Assembly (NCBI GenBank): GCA_012295275.1
Contig: CM022665.1
Location: forward strand, 4,939,167 to 5,001,166
Length of the DNA stretch: 62,000 bases
Origin: Chrysomallon squamiferum
Lineage: Eukaryota; Mollusca; Gastropoda; Neomphalida; Peltospiridae
Reading direction: 5' to 3'
Notes under the pieces: model-generated
The model's input: the letters and a program-made list of their open reading frames with translations, nothing else
Databases searched by the model: none
Told to the model about the DNA's origin: nothing
Position numbers and translations under genes: made by a program
Shown here: in pieces, positions 37,342 through 48,235 of the stretch
How positions within the stretch are numbered: the stretch's first letter is position 1
Layout of the letters: each line of letters starts with the position of its first letter

Positions 37342-38650
37342 TTTCGGAAAAGAGGAATAAGACACGTGAGAAACATCAGTAAGAGGAGTAAAGCGGCAGT
37401 GTCAGATGGAGAAGATGAAGACGACGATCTATTTGGGAAACCACCAGAAACAAAAAAGCCAAAGTTGAAACTGAGCGAAAATCTGCCAGATGAGCGACAT
37501 AATTGAAACCCGATTCAGAAGTCGGAAGCATCTACAGAAAGACATATCATCGAATGGGCGTTGCAAAATAAAGATCAATCCGATGAGGTAATTGGGAAAA
37601 CGGGTCCGGGAAAATTAGGAGGTTTTAAGTATATTAAAATTCACCCAAATTACCAGCGTATAGTAAAAGAATTGTTGGCAAGTTGTGAAAAGAAAAGATT
37701 CAGTAATTTTATAGATTATCTCAGAGGGTTGGAGATTTCTCCTATGAAGGAGCATCTGGCAATTGCCACTCCCGAGAAGAGCGCCTTCAATTTCTGGAAT
37801 TGGCTGCTTCTAGCCAATATACAGCCAGATACATGTATAATGCTTCAATACTCAAAAAGATGGATACTCAGCGTTCAACCTTTTGTATCCAAGGGCCTAC
37901 CACCATCGGGAAGTCATACATAACAATTTTGTATATTTATGGTTAAAAAACAAATTAAGTGATTTCAGTAAGTGGTCGTTTATTCACTTTGAAAAAATGC
38001 CTAAACAAACTTATGTGTATATCAACCCAACTGTCAATGATAGTTTTAAACAAGATGGAAAAGTGTTAACAGAATATAGAATTCCGCCTAGAAAACAAGC
38101 TCATGACTTCCCACAATACTTATACTGGTTGTGGATTAATAATACAGACAGAGTACCAGACGATCATGGAATTGTTCCCTCTGACAAAATAAATTATAAC
38201 AAAGTTTTAAAAAATGGATTATACTTCGACTCACTGCCTAACGCACCTTTCGTGTATGCTCTGAATGAGATAATGCGGTGGGTGATGATTGTCACCTTCA
38301 GAAGCATTGTAGCCTATCTGTTATCGAAAACGTTAACAGATATGATCAAAAAGCAAATACAAGGAGTACAGGAAGGTCAAGGGACACCCCACGGTTTGTC
38401 AACACCGGTTGTTGGAGGAACCGAAAACAAATCAGAAGGTTGTATAGAAGTACTGTTAGGAAGAAATATAGAAGGAGGAAAGATAGAACAGTACTGCCCC
38501 ATTGACTTCAGATTCAACGAACAAGACTATGATAGTGAAAAAGACCAAGACAAAACTACAGGACCGGAACATAAAAAACGATCAAATGCAAAACGATTTA
38601 AACGATCTATTCCTTATTCTCGTAACAGGCAGCTGAAGCACCGCATTTGA
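37342..38650 (+). pseudogene. NS1-like helicase copy C plus C-terminal tail
   Basis: It starts in the acidic linker (SDGEDEDDD). The longest frame from 37561 holds VIGKTGPGKLGGFKYIKI and ATPEKSAFNFWNWLLLANI. Walker A GPTTIGKS is intact in sequence at 37893-37916, in a shifted frame. Immediately after it the Walker B region is missing and the text moves to C-terminal sequence: FPQYLYWLWINNTDRVPDDH, then VLLGRNIEGGKIEQYCPIDF and a Lys/Arg-rich tail ending in TGA at 38650. The VLLGRN segment and basic tail match copy A. By eye the linker and helicase are much closer to copy D than to A or B. Confidence 0.75.
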
Positions 38651-38702
38651 AATTTTAAACTCATAGTATCATCACCATAGACTTCATGTGTAAATATTCA
38701 TT

Positions 38703-40878
38703 ATGGAAGAACAACTAAAAAATGGTAGTGGTATTTTTATAGAAGTTAACGGAGTTAATAAGGAACATGATAGGGAGTTACAACAGCTATTCAGAGGTAG
38801 ATATTTCTACCCCATGATTAAATCAGGGAACAAACGCTATGACCGATCAGGCAGGCAGTTTGGCACATATGCCACGCCAGAGGATATAAAAACAAACGTA
38901 GTGTTAAGATGGTCGACTAAATTAGAAACTGTTCAAATACTGCCGAATGTTCAAACCAAAACATTTCTGTCAGGAGTTCAAACACAACAGCAACAATTTA
39001 CTTATACGATAAAACAAAGAGAAACTTTGATGGTGGTCCACAGACCAAAGCAGCAGAAAAGTGACATTTAAACAGCAACTCCCCATCTTCACGTAATTGT
39101 TAACGAAACAGGTTTAGGGCATACAATACGCCACGACAAAGAATTAAGAGCTGTAACGAGACCGTCGCAAGCTGCCCATTACAATGTTAGAGCACAAAGG
39201 TTAATTGATGTTCTCGGTTATATGAAATACCTCAAACGTCCCCAAAACGGTTACGAGTTGCTCGGAACCAACAGCAGACTTCTTGAGAAAATGTGGTTCA
39301 AATTACCGGAAGATTGCTCGAACTTGACAACAATACCTACATTGAAATCGATTCTTCAGCCTGAAGAAGAGGATCTTTCTGCTCCGTGGGCAACAATAGT
39401 GGAAGGAGATATTTGGGGAACCGCAGAACACATAGAACACGTCATTTAAAGCATCATCTTCCACTCCTGCAAAAGAGAACTTCAACGACTTCGATGACGA
39501 CGACAACGGACCGCAACCGTCCACGTCGACATTCCGAAAACCACCGAAAGGAGACTTCGAGATAGGAAGTGACGAAGAAGAGCCAACAGCCGAAAGAACC
39601 TATGGAAATGGAATATCGCAGTATCAGAGAACATACCATTACACCTACTAAGGCCCTTTTTAAAAATCCACGTCCATATTGGATGTCATCACCTCTGCAG
39701 TCACAACCAAACGTTACTATGGATGATATAGTAAATTTAGAAAATGAAGACGAAGTGTTACCAGCTATTGTTACTCAAAAAAGACAGAGACATGTCCGTA
39801 CTCTGAGCAAGAGAAGCAGAGCTGCCGAATCGGATGGTGAAGACGCTGACGACGACACATCGTCAAAACCATCTGTCGCTAAAAAATTAAAGTTAAGTGA
39901 AAATTTATGTACCATGAGCGACATAATAGAGAAACTGATCGACAAATCAGAAGCAAGTACCGAACGCCAAATAGTCGAGTGGGTGCTAAACAACAAAGAA
40001 GAATCAGACAAGGTAATTGGTAAAACCGGCCCAGGAAAACTGGGCGGTTTCAAGTACATAAAGATTCATTGCAACTACCAGAGAATCGTAAAAGAGTCGT
40101 TAGTAAGCCAAGAGAGAAAGAAATTTAATAACTTTATCGATTACTTAAGAAAACTCGAATTACCAACAATGAAAGAAAATTTGGCTGTGGCTACACCAGA
40201 GGAGTCAGCTTTCAACCTCTGGAACTGGCTCCTTCTGGCAAACATACAGCCAGATTGCTTTATAATGAAATGTTTGTCTATTTTGGAAAACTTAGACGTC
40301 CAGCGAAGCACTTTCTGCCTCCAAGGACCAACCACAATCGGGAAGAGCTACTGGTTTGTGGAGCCATTCACCTTAAGTCCAGTCCCACGTCGGACGAGCT
40401 GAAAAAGACGAACGTTTTGCGTTCGAGTCCTGCGTGGGACGCAGAATAATCTTAGTAGACGAAGCCAACATAACGAAGGCAACAGTGGCCAGTTACAAAA
40501 GTCTACTAAGAGGAAACGACGTGGAGGTGGAGGTGAAGAATAAACAGCCAGAGATAATCAATAAAACACATCACCCACCTTCGGACTGGATTCCAAGGAC
40601 AATATGGCAGTCATCGAAAGGATGTACTTTTACCGGATAACAGAGGATCCAGAGCCATTAAAGATGTTCCTCAAGGAGGCTAAGTTCTCCAACCCCAAAA
40701 TGTGGGTTGTTTTCTGGGATTTCATAAACAAGAGGAATGTCTAGCCGATTTCGAAGACGGTGCTTCGTTCGAATACCGAGACCCACAATTTACTGACGAT
40801 ACTGGATTCTTCAACTATCAACACCAATTGGAGATCACAGCAGAACCCAACTTCATGATATCACCATCACCAATCTGA
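38703..40878 (+). pseudogene. NS1-like nickase-helicase copy D, best preserved
   Basis: From the ATG at 38703 one frame runs to 39449 with a single internal TAA at 39069. It has RELQQLFRGRYFYPMIKSG, then the HUH motif HLHVIVNE (His codons 39084 and 39090, residues about 128 and 130), then the Tyr motif GYMKYLKRP (Tyr codons 39219 and 39228). Two frameshifts cross an acidic linker (NDFDDDDNG; IGSDEEEPT) and a KKLKLSE basic patch. 39569-40402 holds VIGKTGPGKLGGFKYIKI and an intact Walker A GPTTIGKS (40325-40348). After another shift near 40380 come FAFESCVGRRIILVDEANIT (Walker B) and VEVEVKNKQPEI, matching the parvoviral order of Walker A, B, B' and C. The tail (MAVIERMYFYRITEDPEP; FWDFINKRN) is broken near 40735. 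Some shifts could instead be introns. Confidence 0.8.
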
Positions 40879-40879
40879 C

Positions 40880-41206
40880 TGACAGACATAGATGTATTAC
40901 ACGAAATAAAACTGTACGATTATTCTCTCAGACTTGTTGTTGTATAACTACCCTAGGACTCATATATTCACAACATTTGAAAAAACTGTAGATAGGTTTC
41001 TTTATTTTGAACATGAAGATTTAAAATGTGTTAATGTTGTTTCACTTACTAATTTTTATGAATTTAATCATCTTTGGAGTAAAAGGAATATGTTTAAGTT
41101 TGTACTTGAATTTGATGACATTCTTATGTTCATTTTTGAAATTAGTGAAGATCTTGTATTTTTTCAATTATGTTTTAGAGAAATAAATCGAAATATATTG
41201 AAATAA
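40880..41206 (+). pseudogene. Small viral-element ORF X, copy in unit 2
   Basis: It begins LTDIDVLHEIKLYDYSLR and continues, after a shift near 40935, as TFEKTVDRFLYFEHEDLK, then VNVVSLTNFYEFNHLWSKRN and a hydrophobic end, stopping at 41206. It matches the unit 1 copy at 36211-36513 in order and key residues. AATAAA motifs follow at about 41202 and 41233. Function unknown. Confidence 0.5.
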
Positions 41207-41298
41207 ATTTTATTGTATTATGTCATTCGTCAATAAATTATAACAATTTGAATAAATTATCGACTCTAGTTGTCTGCCCTTGATCACTCGGCTTGGGT

Positions 41299-41744
41299 GC
41301 TTCGGGTCGGATCGTTCGGGTTCGAATCAGGTGCCACGGCAATCACAAGGGCCTTTAGCGTACGCGACGGCCCACTTGATTGCCCGGCGCATCCAGACCC
41401 AGAGAGAGAAAAAGAAAAAGAGTAAAGGCCCATTGATTGCTCATTGCACCATTTCATTAACACACACCATGCCGGTCAATCCAAGTGGCCCCAGTCCCGG
41501 AAGAGGACAGCAGTGGAACTGCTCAAGTCTTCAAAGGTTGCCTGGCCGTTATAGACCGTGAATTTTTGCATAGGCGTACGTACAACAGTCGTACGTGTTT
41601 GTGTACGTACGTCTTTGACCCGTACGTCTGATATGACCTTTAACCTTTAACCTTTTCAATTGATCTGACCGAACCGAACCGAGCCGAGCCGAGCCGAGCC
41701 GAGCCGAGCCGAGCCGATTCGAACCCGAACGATCCGACCCGAAG
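41299..41744. repeat. Right palindromic end of the viral element
   Basis: The outer arms 41300-41328 (CTTCGGGTCGGATCGTTCGG and on) and 41716-41744 are perfect reverse complements over 29 bases. Inside, 41331-41393 is a second fold centred on GCGTACGC (41358-41365), with CGGCAAT...AGGGCC on one side and GGCCC...ATTGCCCGGC on the other, the same core as the middle palindrome. A (GAGCC)n run at about 41678-41715 and a CGTACG cluster at 41574-41628 lie between. Nested palindromes of this kind resemble parvoviral terminal repeats. Confidence 0.85.
41678..41715. repeat. (GAGCC)n pentanucleotide run
   Basis: Seven or so GAGCC units, preceded by two GAACC units. They adjoin the outer right arm of the viral palindrome and may have expanded from the GGTTCGG-type subterminal sequence seen at 36725-36762. 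Confidence 0.9.
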
Positions 41745-42215
41745 AAAAAGTAAATATCCCAAGTAATTATAAACAAATTAACTGTATCATAACTGTTTGG
41801 CTTGATGCCTTTCTTTATATCTTATTTACTTGTGATGTTTTGTGAGAAAAATGAAAAATTGGTACTGTACTTACTATTACTACTAATTCTACGATAAGTT
41901 CTACTATTTTTCTTAATACGTTCTATACCTCAAAAAGATGTACACTATTTAGATATTTGCCACTACTGCTAATGCGATTATACAACACACACACACACAC
42001 ACACACGATAGATATAAAATTACGAAATTAAAAAAAAAGACCGAAAAATAATGTCGGTTAATCTATAATGAATATCGACTGTTAGTGTAAAATTAAAATA
42101 TAACAGAGTTGAGGAAACGTAAACATCACAAATAAATAAGATATAAAGAAAGGCATCAAGCCAAACAGTTATGATATAGTTAATTTGTTTATAATTACTT
42201 GGGATATTTACTTTT
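41745..42215. repeat. Foldback repeat with about 98-bp arms next to the viral end
   Basis: Bases 41745-41847 (including AAGTAATTATAAACAAATTA and TTTGGCTTGATGCCTTTC) return in reverse complement at 42118-42215 with only two or so mismatches by eye. The 270-base loop has a (CA)n at about 41986. The left arm starts exactly where the right viral palindrome ends. It could be a foldback transposon, or host DNA duplicated in inverted orientation at integration. Confidence 0.9.
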
Positions 42216-43058
42216 TCTTGAATGGGATCGATTGTTTGTTTCTTTAGCAAAACACAACATATATTACTGATGTAATTTCGTTAAGTAGCTACAAAACAGA
42301 AAATGCATTGTTTACGTGTCGAGTCGCCATAGTTGTGTATCGTCAATATTTTAAAATGTTTATGCCTAATTATTTACGTATTTAGATGCCTTGGTACCAG
42401 AAAATCGGAAAATCCAGAAATCCGGAATGCCTCAGGCCCCAAGGAGTCTGGATAATTGGTCCGGTACCCGTACTACACATAAAGAAAACAACTATCACAG
42501 ATATAATGATATTAGCAAACATTTGTTGATCAGTTTACATAGTTTAAAAAGTTAAAGCATTCATCTCGAATTAGAGCACTTTGCCTGAAGAAGTCATCTG
42601 AATTAGAAAATACAGCGTGCTCTCCAGTATTAATTAATCATTCAGCAAGCGTCATACGCTGAGCAGAATCAAAACATAACAACAAACTTTGATCAGTCAA
42701 ATCTTCGACGATGTTAACTACTAATACGATACAAAAACAAAGCGAAAACAGCAAACGTCAATGATACTACTACTACTAATAATGATAATAATTTCGGCTG
42801 AACACCCAGTTAATAAGATTCTTTCGTTGTTGTTTTTTTTTAATGACAGTCAACGTATACAATGAACATTATTTTGAATAAATTTCCATTATATTAATTT
42901 TTAAGTCTACGTTCAGCTTGGTAAGAACTCGGACAGAAAAGCTACAGAAACCACGCTGGGTGAAATTGTTACTCTCAACCTATTGTTCAGAGAACGCTGA
43001 GATTATCTGAGGGAGAAGAAATTTGAAACGTGAGTATTTGTCACGACAGGTCTAACGT
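42216..43058. other. Intergenic DNA, no gene recognised
   Basis: AT-rich unique sequence. The stretch 42391-42475 (GGTACCAGAAAATCGG ... AATTGGTCCGGTACC) is partly self-complementary and has the CCGGATAATTGG flavour of pogo-like transposon ends, but no full element is visible. Confidence 0.4.
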
Positions 43059-43065
43059 TATATAA
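43059..43065 (+). promoter_or_regulatory. TATA box upstream of the coiled-coil ORF
   Basis: TATATAA lies 84 bases before the ATG at 43149, which would place initiation near 43090. Motif and position only. Confidence 0.4.
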
Positions 43066-43148
43066 GAACAACAAGTTTTACAGCTAACTACACGGTTTTC
43101 GTTCATGTTTCTAAACGAATCGACGCCGTTACATACTTCAAAACAAGA

Positions 43149-43670
43149 ATGTTTTTCTTGCTGAGAAAAATGATCAGCATTTTTTTGTTTTGTATTAAAA
43201 TCCTGTTGAAAATTGTGCTCCTGGAATTAGGGATCCGAAAGCATCGGCAGAGAAAAGATGGCCACACTCAGACGGATCCATTGCACGAAAGAAAATATTG
43301 TCAGGACGACACAGATGTGTCACACCAACATATTTCTCGTTTTTCAGTCAGTGAAAGTGATATTTTATCTTCATTTACAAATCGGGACAATTTCGAAAGC
43401 TTATTTACGGATAACTATATTGAAGAAATTATTTTCATTCAAGAGGATGGGGGACCAGTTTTTAAACTGAAGGACTACGTCAAGGTGCAAGAACTTAAAG
43501 AAGAAAATTTACGTTTGAAAATGAAAATATCACAGCTGGAGGATGTGTTAATGAATCTGACAGGTAATAAACAACATTCAAAGAAAAATTTCCTTAGAGG
43601 CCTATTTGCAAAATGTAAAGACACTGTGAAAAATACACACTTATATAATAAAAATATTAGAACAACGTAG
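43149..43670 (+). CDS. Possible single-exon gene, hydrophobic N-terminus and coiled coil
   Basis: An intact frame of 173 residues in a non-repetitive stretch, preceded by a TATA box. The first 30 residues (MFFLLRKMISIFLFCIKILL and on) form a hydrophobic segment that could be a signal anchor. The middle is polar and acidic (SVSESDILSSF, NYIEEIIFIQEDGG). Residues about 113-137 (VQELKEENLRLKMKISQLED) have leucine heptads of a short coiled coil, followed by a basic tail. I do not recognise the family. A GTAATA at 43564 could be a splice donor, so the C-terminus is less certain. Length, composition and promoter favour a real gene over chance. Confidence 0.5.
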   Translation: MFFLLRKMISIFLFCIKILLKIVLLELGIRKHRQRKDGHTQTDPLHERKYCQDDTDVSHQHISRFSVSESDILSSFTNRDNFESLFTDNYIEEIIFIQEDGGPVFKLKDYVKVQELKEENLRLKMKISQLEDVLMNLTGNKQHSKKNFLRGLFAKCKDTVKNTHLYNKNIRTT

Positions 43671-45480
43671 GCAAGAGAACTGTTTTTATTTGTTCACAAC
43701 ACCAAATTTTACGACTTTTTCATTTTTCAAGATGCTGGAATTCAGAGAGATGCAGGAACGAAAATGTTTTTTTTTTCTTTTTTTTTCTTTTTTTTTTGAT
43801 ATATATATAATTTTCTATTATGTCTTTCTCTCTTTTTGTCTCCCGCTCAGCCTTCTTTTTTTATTTTTTATGTAAGCCATTTAAAGATTAATTTATAACT
43901 AAAATAATCCATTAATAATAACATTACTAAAACTTTTTTTCTAATGTGCTAATATGTAAGAATTAAGATCACAGACATGAAATTTTGATCCCATGAATCG
44001 TTTCTCTACTGTTTTATCACAAATATGCGTGGTCTTGAAATAATCATCGTTAAAGCCTACACTATTTATAAATAAAATGCAAAATATTCGTCATACGCCT
44101 AATAGTACTATAATGTGCTATTTTTCGCGAAATATCCATCCGAAACCAAATACATGTCTTAAGAAAGGTGTGTCGGTATTTCATATATGTTTTAAGACTT
44201 GTACACATTCTTTCGACGATATTTTTTTTTTACACTGTTGCGAGTTCCTGGTAAATCGGAATTAATTCAATTTGAGAAGACAACATGATGCTACCTGTGT
44301 TAATACCACTGGTTTGGTCAGGTTGGTTTCTGCAAACATTTCGTGTTTGGTTCGTCTGCAGATGGCTCGAAAAAGCAAAAATGTGTGCACCTCCGCCATA
44401 TTTGATCAGTGAAGATCAAACATAAATATTAGAAATACGTATTTCTGCACATATTTTCACATGATTACGAGGCCGGAAGCAAAAATAATTTACCAAAGTT
44501 TTGAGGTTTTTAAATTACACAAGAGATGGAACTGTTTTAACATGTGAGGGGATGCGTGTGTGTGTGCGTGCGTATGTAGGTCAGTGTGTTTAGGTGCGTG
44601 GGTGCATGTGTGTGAGGGTGTGCGTGTCTGTGTGTGTGAGGGCATGCATGCGTGCGCGAGGACGTATGTGTGCGAGTACCTGCGTGCGTGTGTGTGTGTG
44701 TCGGTACGTGAGTGTGTGTGTTATAATAAATAAATAAATATAACATTCTTAAAAAATTGTAAATCTAAATATTAACCGATTTTTTGGTTACACAAATTAG
44801 GGAAAACAATATAATAAAATAAAAGTAAATTGAATCTTTAGTATTTAATATAATACGCCCATCGAGATGTGATTAAAAATAAATAAATAGATTACATATA
44901 TACACAAAAATAATCGGACGCACTTAAATTTAAAAAAAAATTATAATAAAATAAAAGAATCACAAAACTTATTTTGTCTCATGTAACATTAACTGCACAA
45001 AGGTCTGTGTGGCTTATATATCATAATTATACTTTCATCAAAAAAAAAAAAAAAAAACATACTCACTTTTAACATTTAAAATTATAAATAAATGAAAAGT
45101 CAGTAATAAGAGTAATAATATAATACGATTTTTTTTTAAATTAACCTTTGCTCTGAACAAATTATTTTTAAAATATTCATTTAACGATATAAACTGAAAT
45201 TAAATTCAAAATGTTTAATACTTATATATTCATTTCATTTGCCATTAAACTTTGAAAGATTTTTCTCTGCCGATAAATATATTTATCAGAGAAAATTACT
45301 GATGAATTACTCAAATTAGCATAGAAAAAAAAATCGTAACAAAAAAATATAATCTATAACACCTAATACACAAATCAATATGTCATTATTAACTTAATCT
45401 CAGACACACACGCAGGCGAAAGATAAATTAAACTGAAACAAAAGGATAGTTCCTTATATTGACATGGCAAATTGACGTCT

Positions 45481-45514
<34 letters not shown>

Positions 45515-46120
45515 ATAAAAAATAAGAAAAGACAATCGCATTTTGGTTTGGAGCCATTTTTCTTTTACTTGTTTGGCAAATGCCAACGTGTAGACGTTGT
45601 ATCAACTCTGTTCTTGTCAGAAATTACCTCATAGTGTATATAGCCTGACTTAATCAAACTGGCATCTCACTGTTTGAAAAATCTTAAAACAAATATTCAG
45701 CTAGGCCAGGCTGTACTGTACGGTCCGAAACAAATGTTTGCTTTGGAATCAGGCTATGTCAACTTGGGCTTGAGTCTGTATCGGTTGGTTTTTTTTTTTT
45801 TTTTTTTTTTTTCCTCTCAATCCACGAGCAAGTAGAAGTCCCATCAATGTCAACAAAACTTGACAAACAAGTCAGAAACGAGCCCATCCCAAAAGAACGC
45901 ACGAATCTGGCAAGTTCGACAGAAGAGAGAAATGAAGGGTAATTGAGAGTCGAGGAAAGTGAATGTAAGAACTAAACACCACAGCACTCCGTGACATCAA
46001 CCAAAAATGATTTCACTTAGAGATTGATTGTCTGTTCTCCTGAACCCAACACTGATTTCTTCTGTTACATTCTGAGGAAAAACTCTTACACTTCGTCTGT
46101 TTGTTGTTGTTTTTTTGACA
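43671..46120. other. Region upstream of the lectin-domain receptor gene
   Basis: AT-rich, with a GT/GC-rich variable tract at 44550-44722, several poly-A runs (45042, 45482) and a poly-T at 45789-45812. The final 250 bases are less repetitive and probably hold the promoter and 5' UTR of the next gene, though no TATA box stands out. No other gene is recognised. Confidence 0.5.
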
Positions 46121-46274
46121 ATGGAAGATTTTATTATTATTATTAGTTTGTCTTTTTTCATTGTCTGTTGCTTAATTCCAAGACTGTCGCAGGCAACACC
46201 AATAGATGATAGTCCAGGTAAGCATGATTTGTTTAATTATTATTATTATTACCATTATCATCATCATCATCATC

Positions 46275-46312
<38 letters not shown>

Positions 46313-46421
46313 GTCTGTATGTGTGTATATCTATATATATGTGTGTGTGTGTGTGTGTATATGTATGTATTGATGTGTATATATTTATATATATATATAT
46401 ATTTATATGTATGTATGTATG

Positions 46422-46452
<31 letters not shown>

Positions 46453-46492
46453 TATATACACATATAAATATATATATATACACATATAAATA

Positions 46493-46535
<43 letters not shown>

Positions 46536-47674
46536 TTTTGTTTTTTTATATTTGGATCAGAATTGAATATTTCATTTGTTTAAATTTATTTCCAAAAGAT
46601 ATTTGGTATATCAGTTACAAATATTATAGCTAAACGGACGCATATTTTTGTCAGTAATAAATACACGCACAAGTCATCAAAATGCCATTCATGATTTAGC
46701 ATTGCTGTTGAGTAATACAGGTGTGATTTTATTTAAAACATTAGCATAAAACACCAGTGTGCTAATGGATAAGTAATATATATATAAATTAATTACACAG
46801 TTAAAACAACTTTTGCTGTTAAATCAAGCACAAACACATTATACGTCAGAGAGGAAACTGTTATTTTGCATAGTAAAAACAGGGATGATCAAATGACATT
46901 CGCTTTAAACATAAATCAGGTGAGTTATATTTAAGTGATCACCATAAACGTTTACTAGGGAATAAAATATGTATAGATATGGCTGCCGTAAATTAATAAA
47001 TACAGATTAATGGGTACGGTAGCGATATAATTAAATTTATTTTACAGAAACACACACTTATTTACAGACTTGCATAGTGATACAAAACTAGAATGTATTA
47101 AGCAAAATATTAGTATTTATGCATCAACACATTTATATATATAAAAATAAAAAGCGATAAAAAAAAAAAATAATAATAATAATTAACAAAAAAGTTGTGT
47201 TTTTTTAATCAGAGTATCACTGTTTGGCCATAAGTTTTAAATAAGAACTATTTAATTTAATTCCCTACCAAACTGAATAGAAACCAGTGGTATTCATTAC
47301 AGACACCAACGTTTTAGAGTGGATATTGGGATTTTTGTGTGTTTGTTTGTTTGTTTGTTTGTTGTTGTTTCTTTTTTATCAGTTTGTCAATAGTAATAGT
47401 AATTTTTTATATATCTTAGAAGACTTTAGCTTACAATGAAGCTTTCAACGATAACAATAATTAATACTAGCTAATTACAAACTATAGTATTAAAATCTGA
47501 ATCTAGTTGATTAGAACCTTATTTACTAGCGGCTGGTTATATATCCTGCACTTTAATGGACTTTAGATTATTCTTTATTTGAACTTATGTTTTTTAATTA
47601 AAAAAATATTTAAAAGATTCAGGACTTTCTTTACAAATTATGAGCATTTATAATGTTTGAAATATAGATGAGTT

Positions 47675-47713
<39 letters not shown>

Positions 47714-48077
47714 GGAAACAGAAAAGCGAGAAAATTAATTAATACTATTATCAAGCATTTCATTTGCATAACGTATTACTTAAAAATATTTATATCAGTT
47801 AGCTGTATTATTACAGGGACCAGAAATTGAAATATGGTTTCAAAGTATCCCAAAAGTTAAATCATATTTTCTAGAGCAGCGTTTCTCAACATTTTTACCG
47901 GTGTGGAACCCTTGAAATAGTTTTCATGTGTCAGGGAATCCCTACATACAAATTATTTTACACCGTTATTAATATTTTCATCGTTTGTATTTTTATCGAA
48001 GTTCACGTGGTAAGCCTAATATATTTTCTTACAGATAACTGGTTCCCGTTTTGTCAAAATTAATGGCAACGCAAAAC

Positions 48078-48133
<56 letters not shown>

Positions 48134-48165
48134 GATAATAATAATAAAAAGAAAAAAAAATACAA

Positions 48166-48235
<70 letters not shown>

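Larger units (their letters stand above)
32650..41744 (+). mobile_element. Endogenous parvovirus-like element, tandem degenerate units
   Basis: About 9 kb of richer, non-microsatellite sequence holding four partial to near-full copies (A-D) and one fragment (C0) of a parvovirus NS1-like replication gene. All are on the plus strand and all are broken by stops or frameshifts. Palindromes sit at its left end (32702-32985), middle (36919-37162) and right end (41299-41744), each with GCGTACGC in or beside it. Two similar units of roughly 4-4.5 kb result. The HUH nickase plus SF3 helicase combination and palindromic ends match Parvoviridae-type genomes (family knowledge). Other HUH-SF3 replicons such as CRESS-DNA viruses lack such ends. 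No capsid gene is recognised. Integration into host DNA is shown by decay and by the surrounding host-type sequence. Confidence 0.8.
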
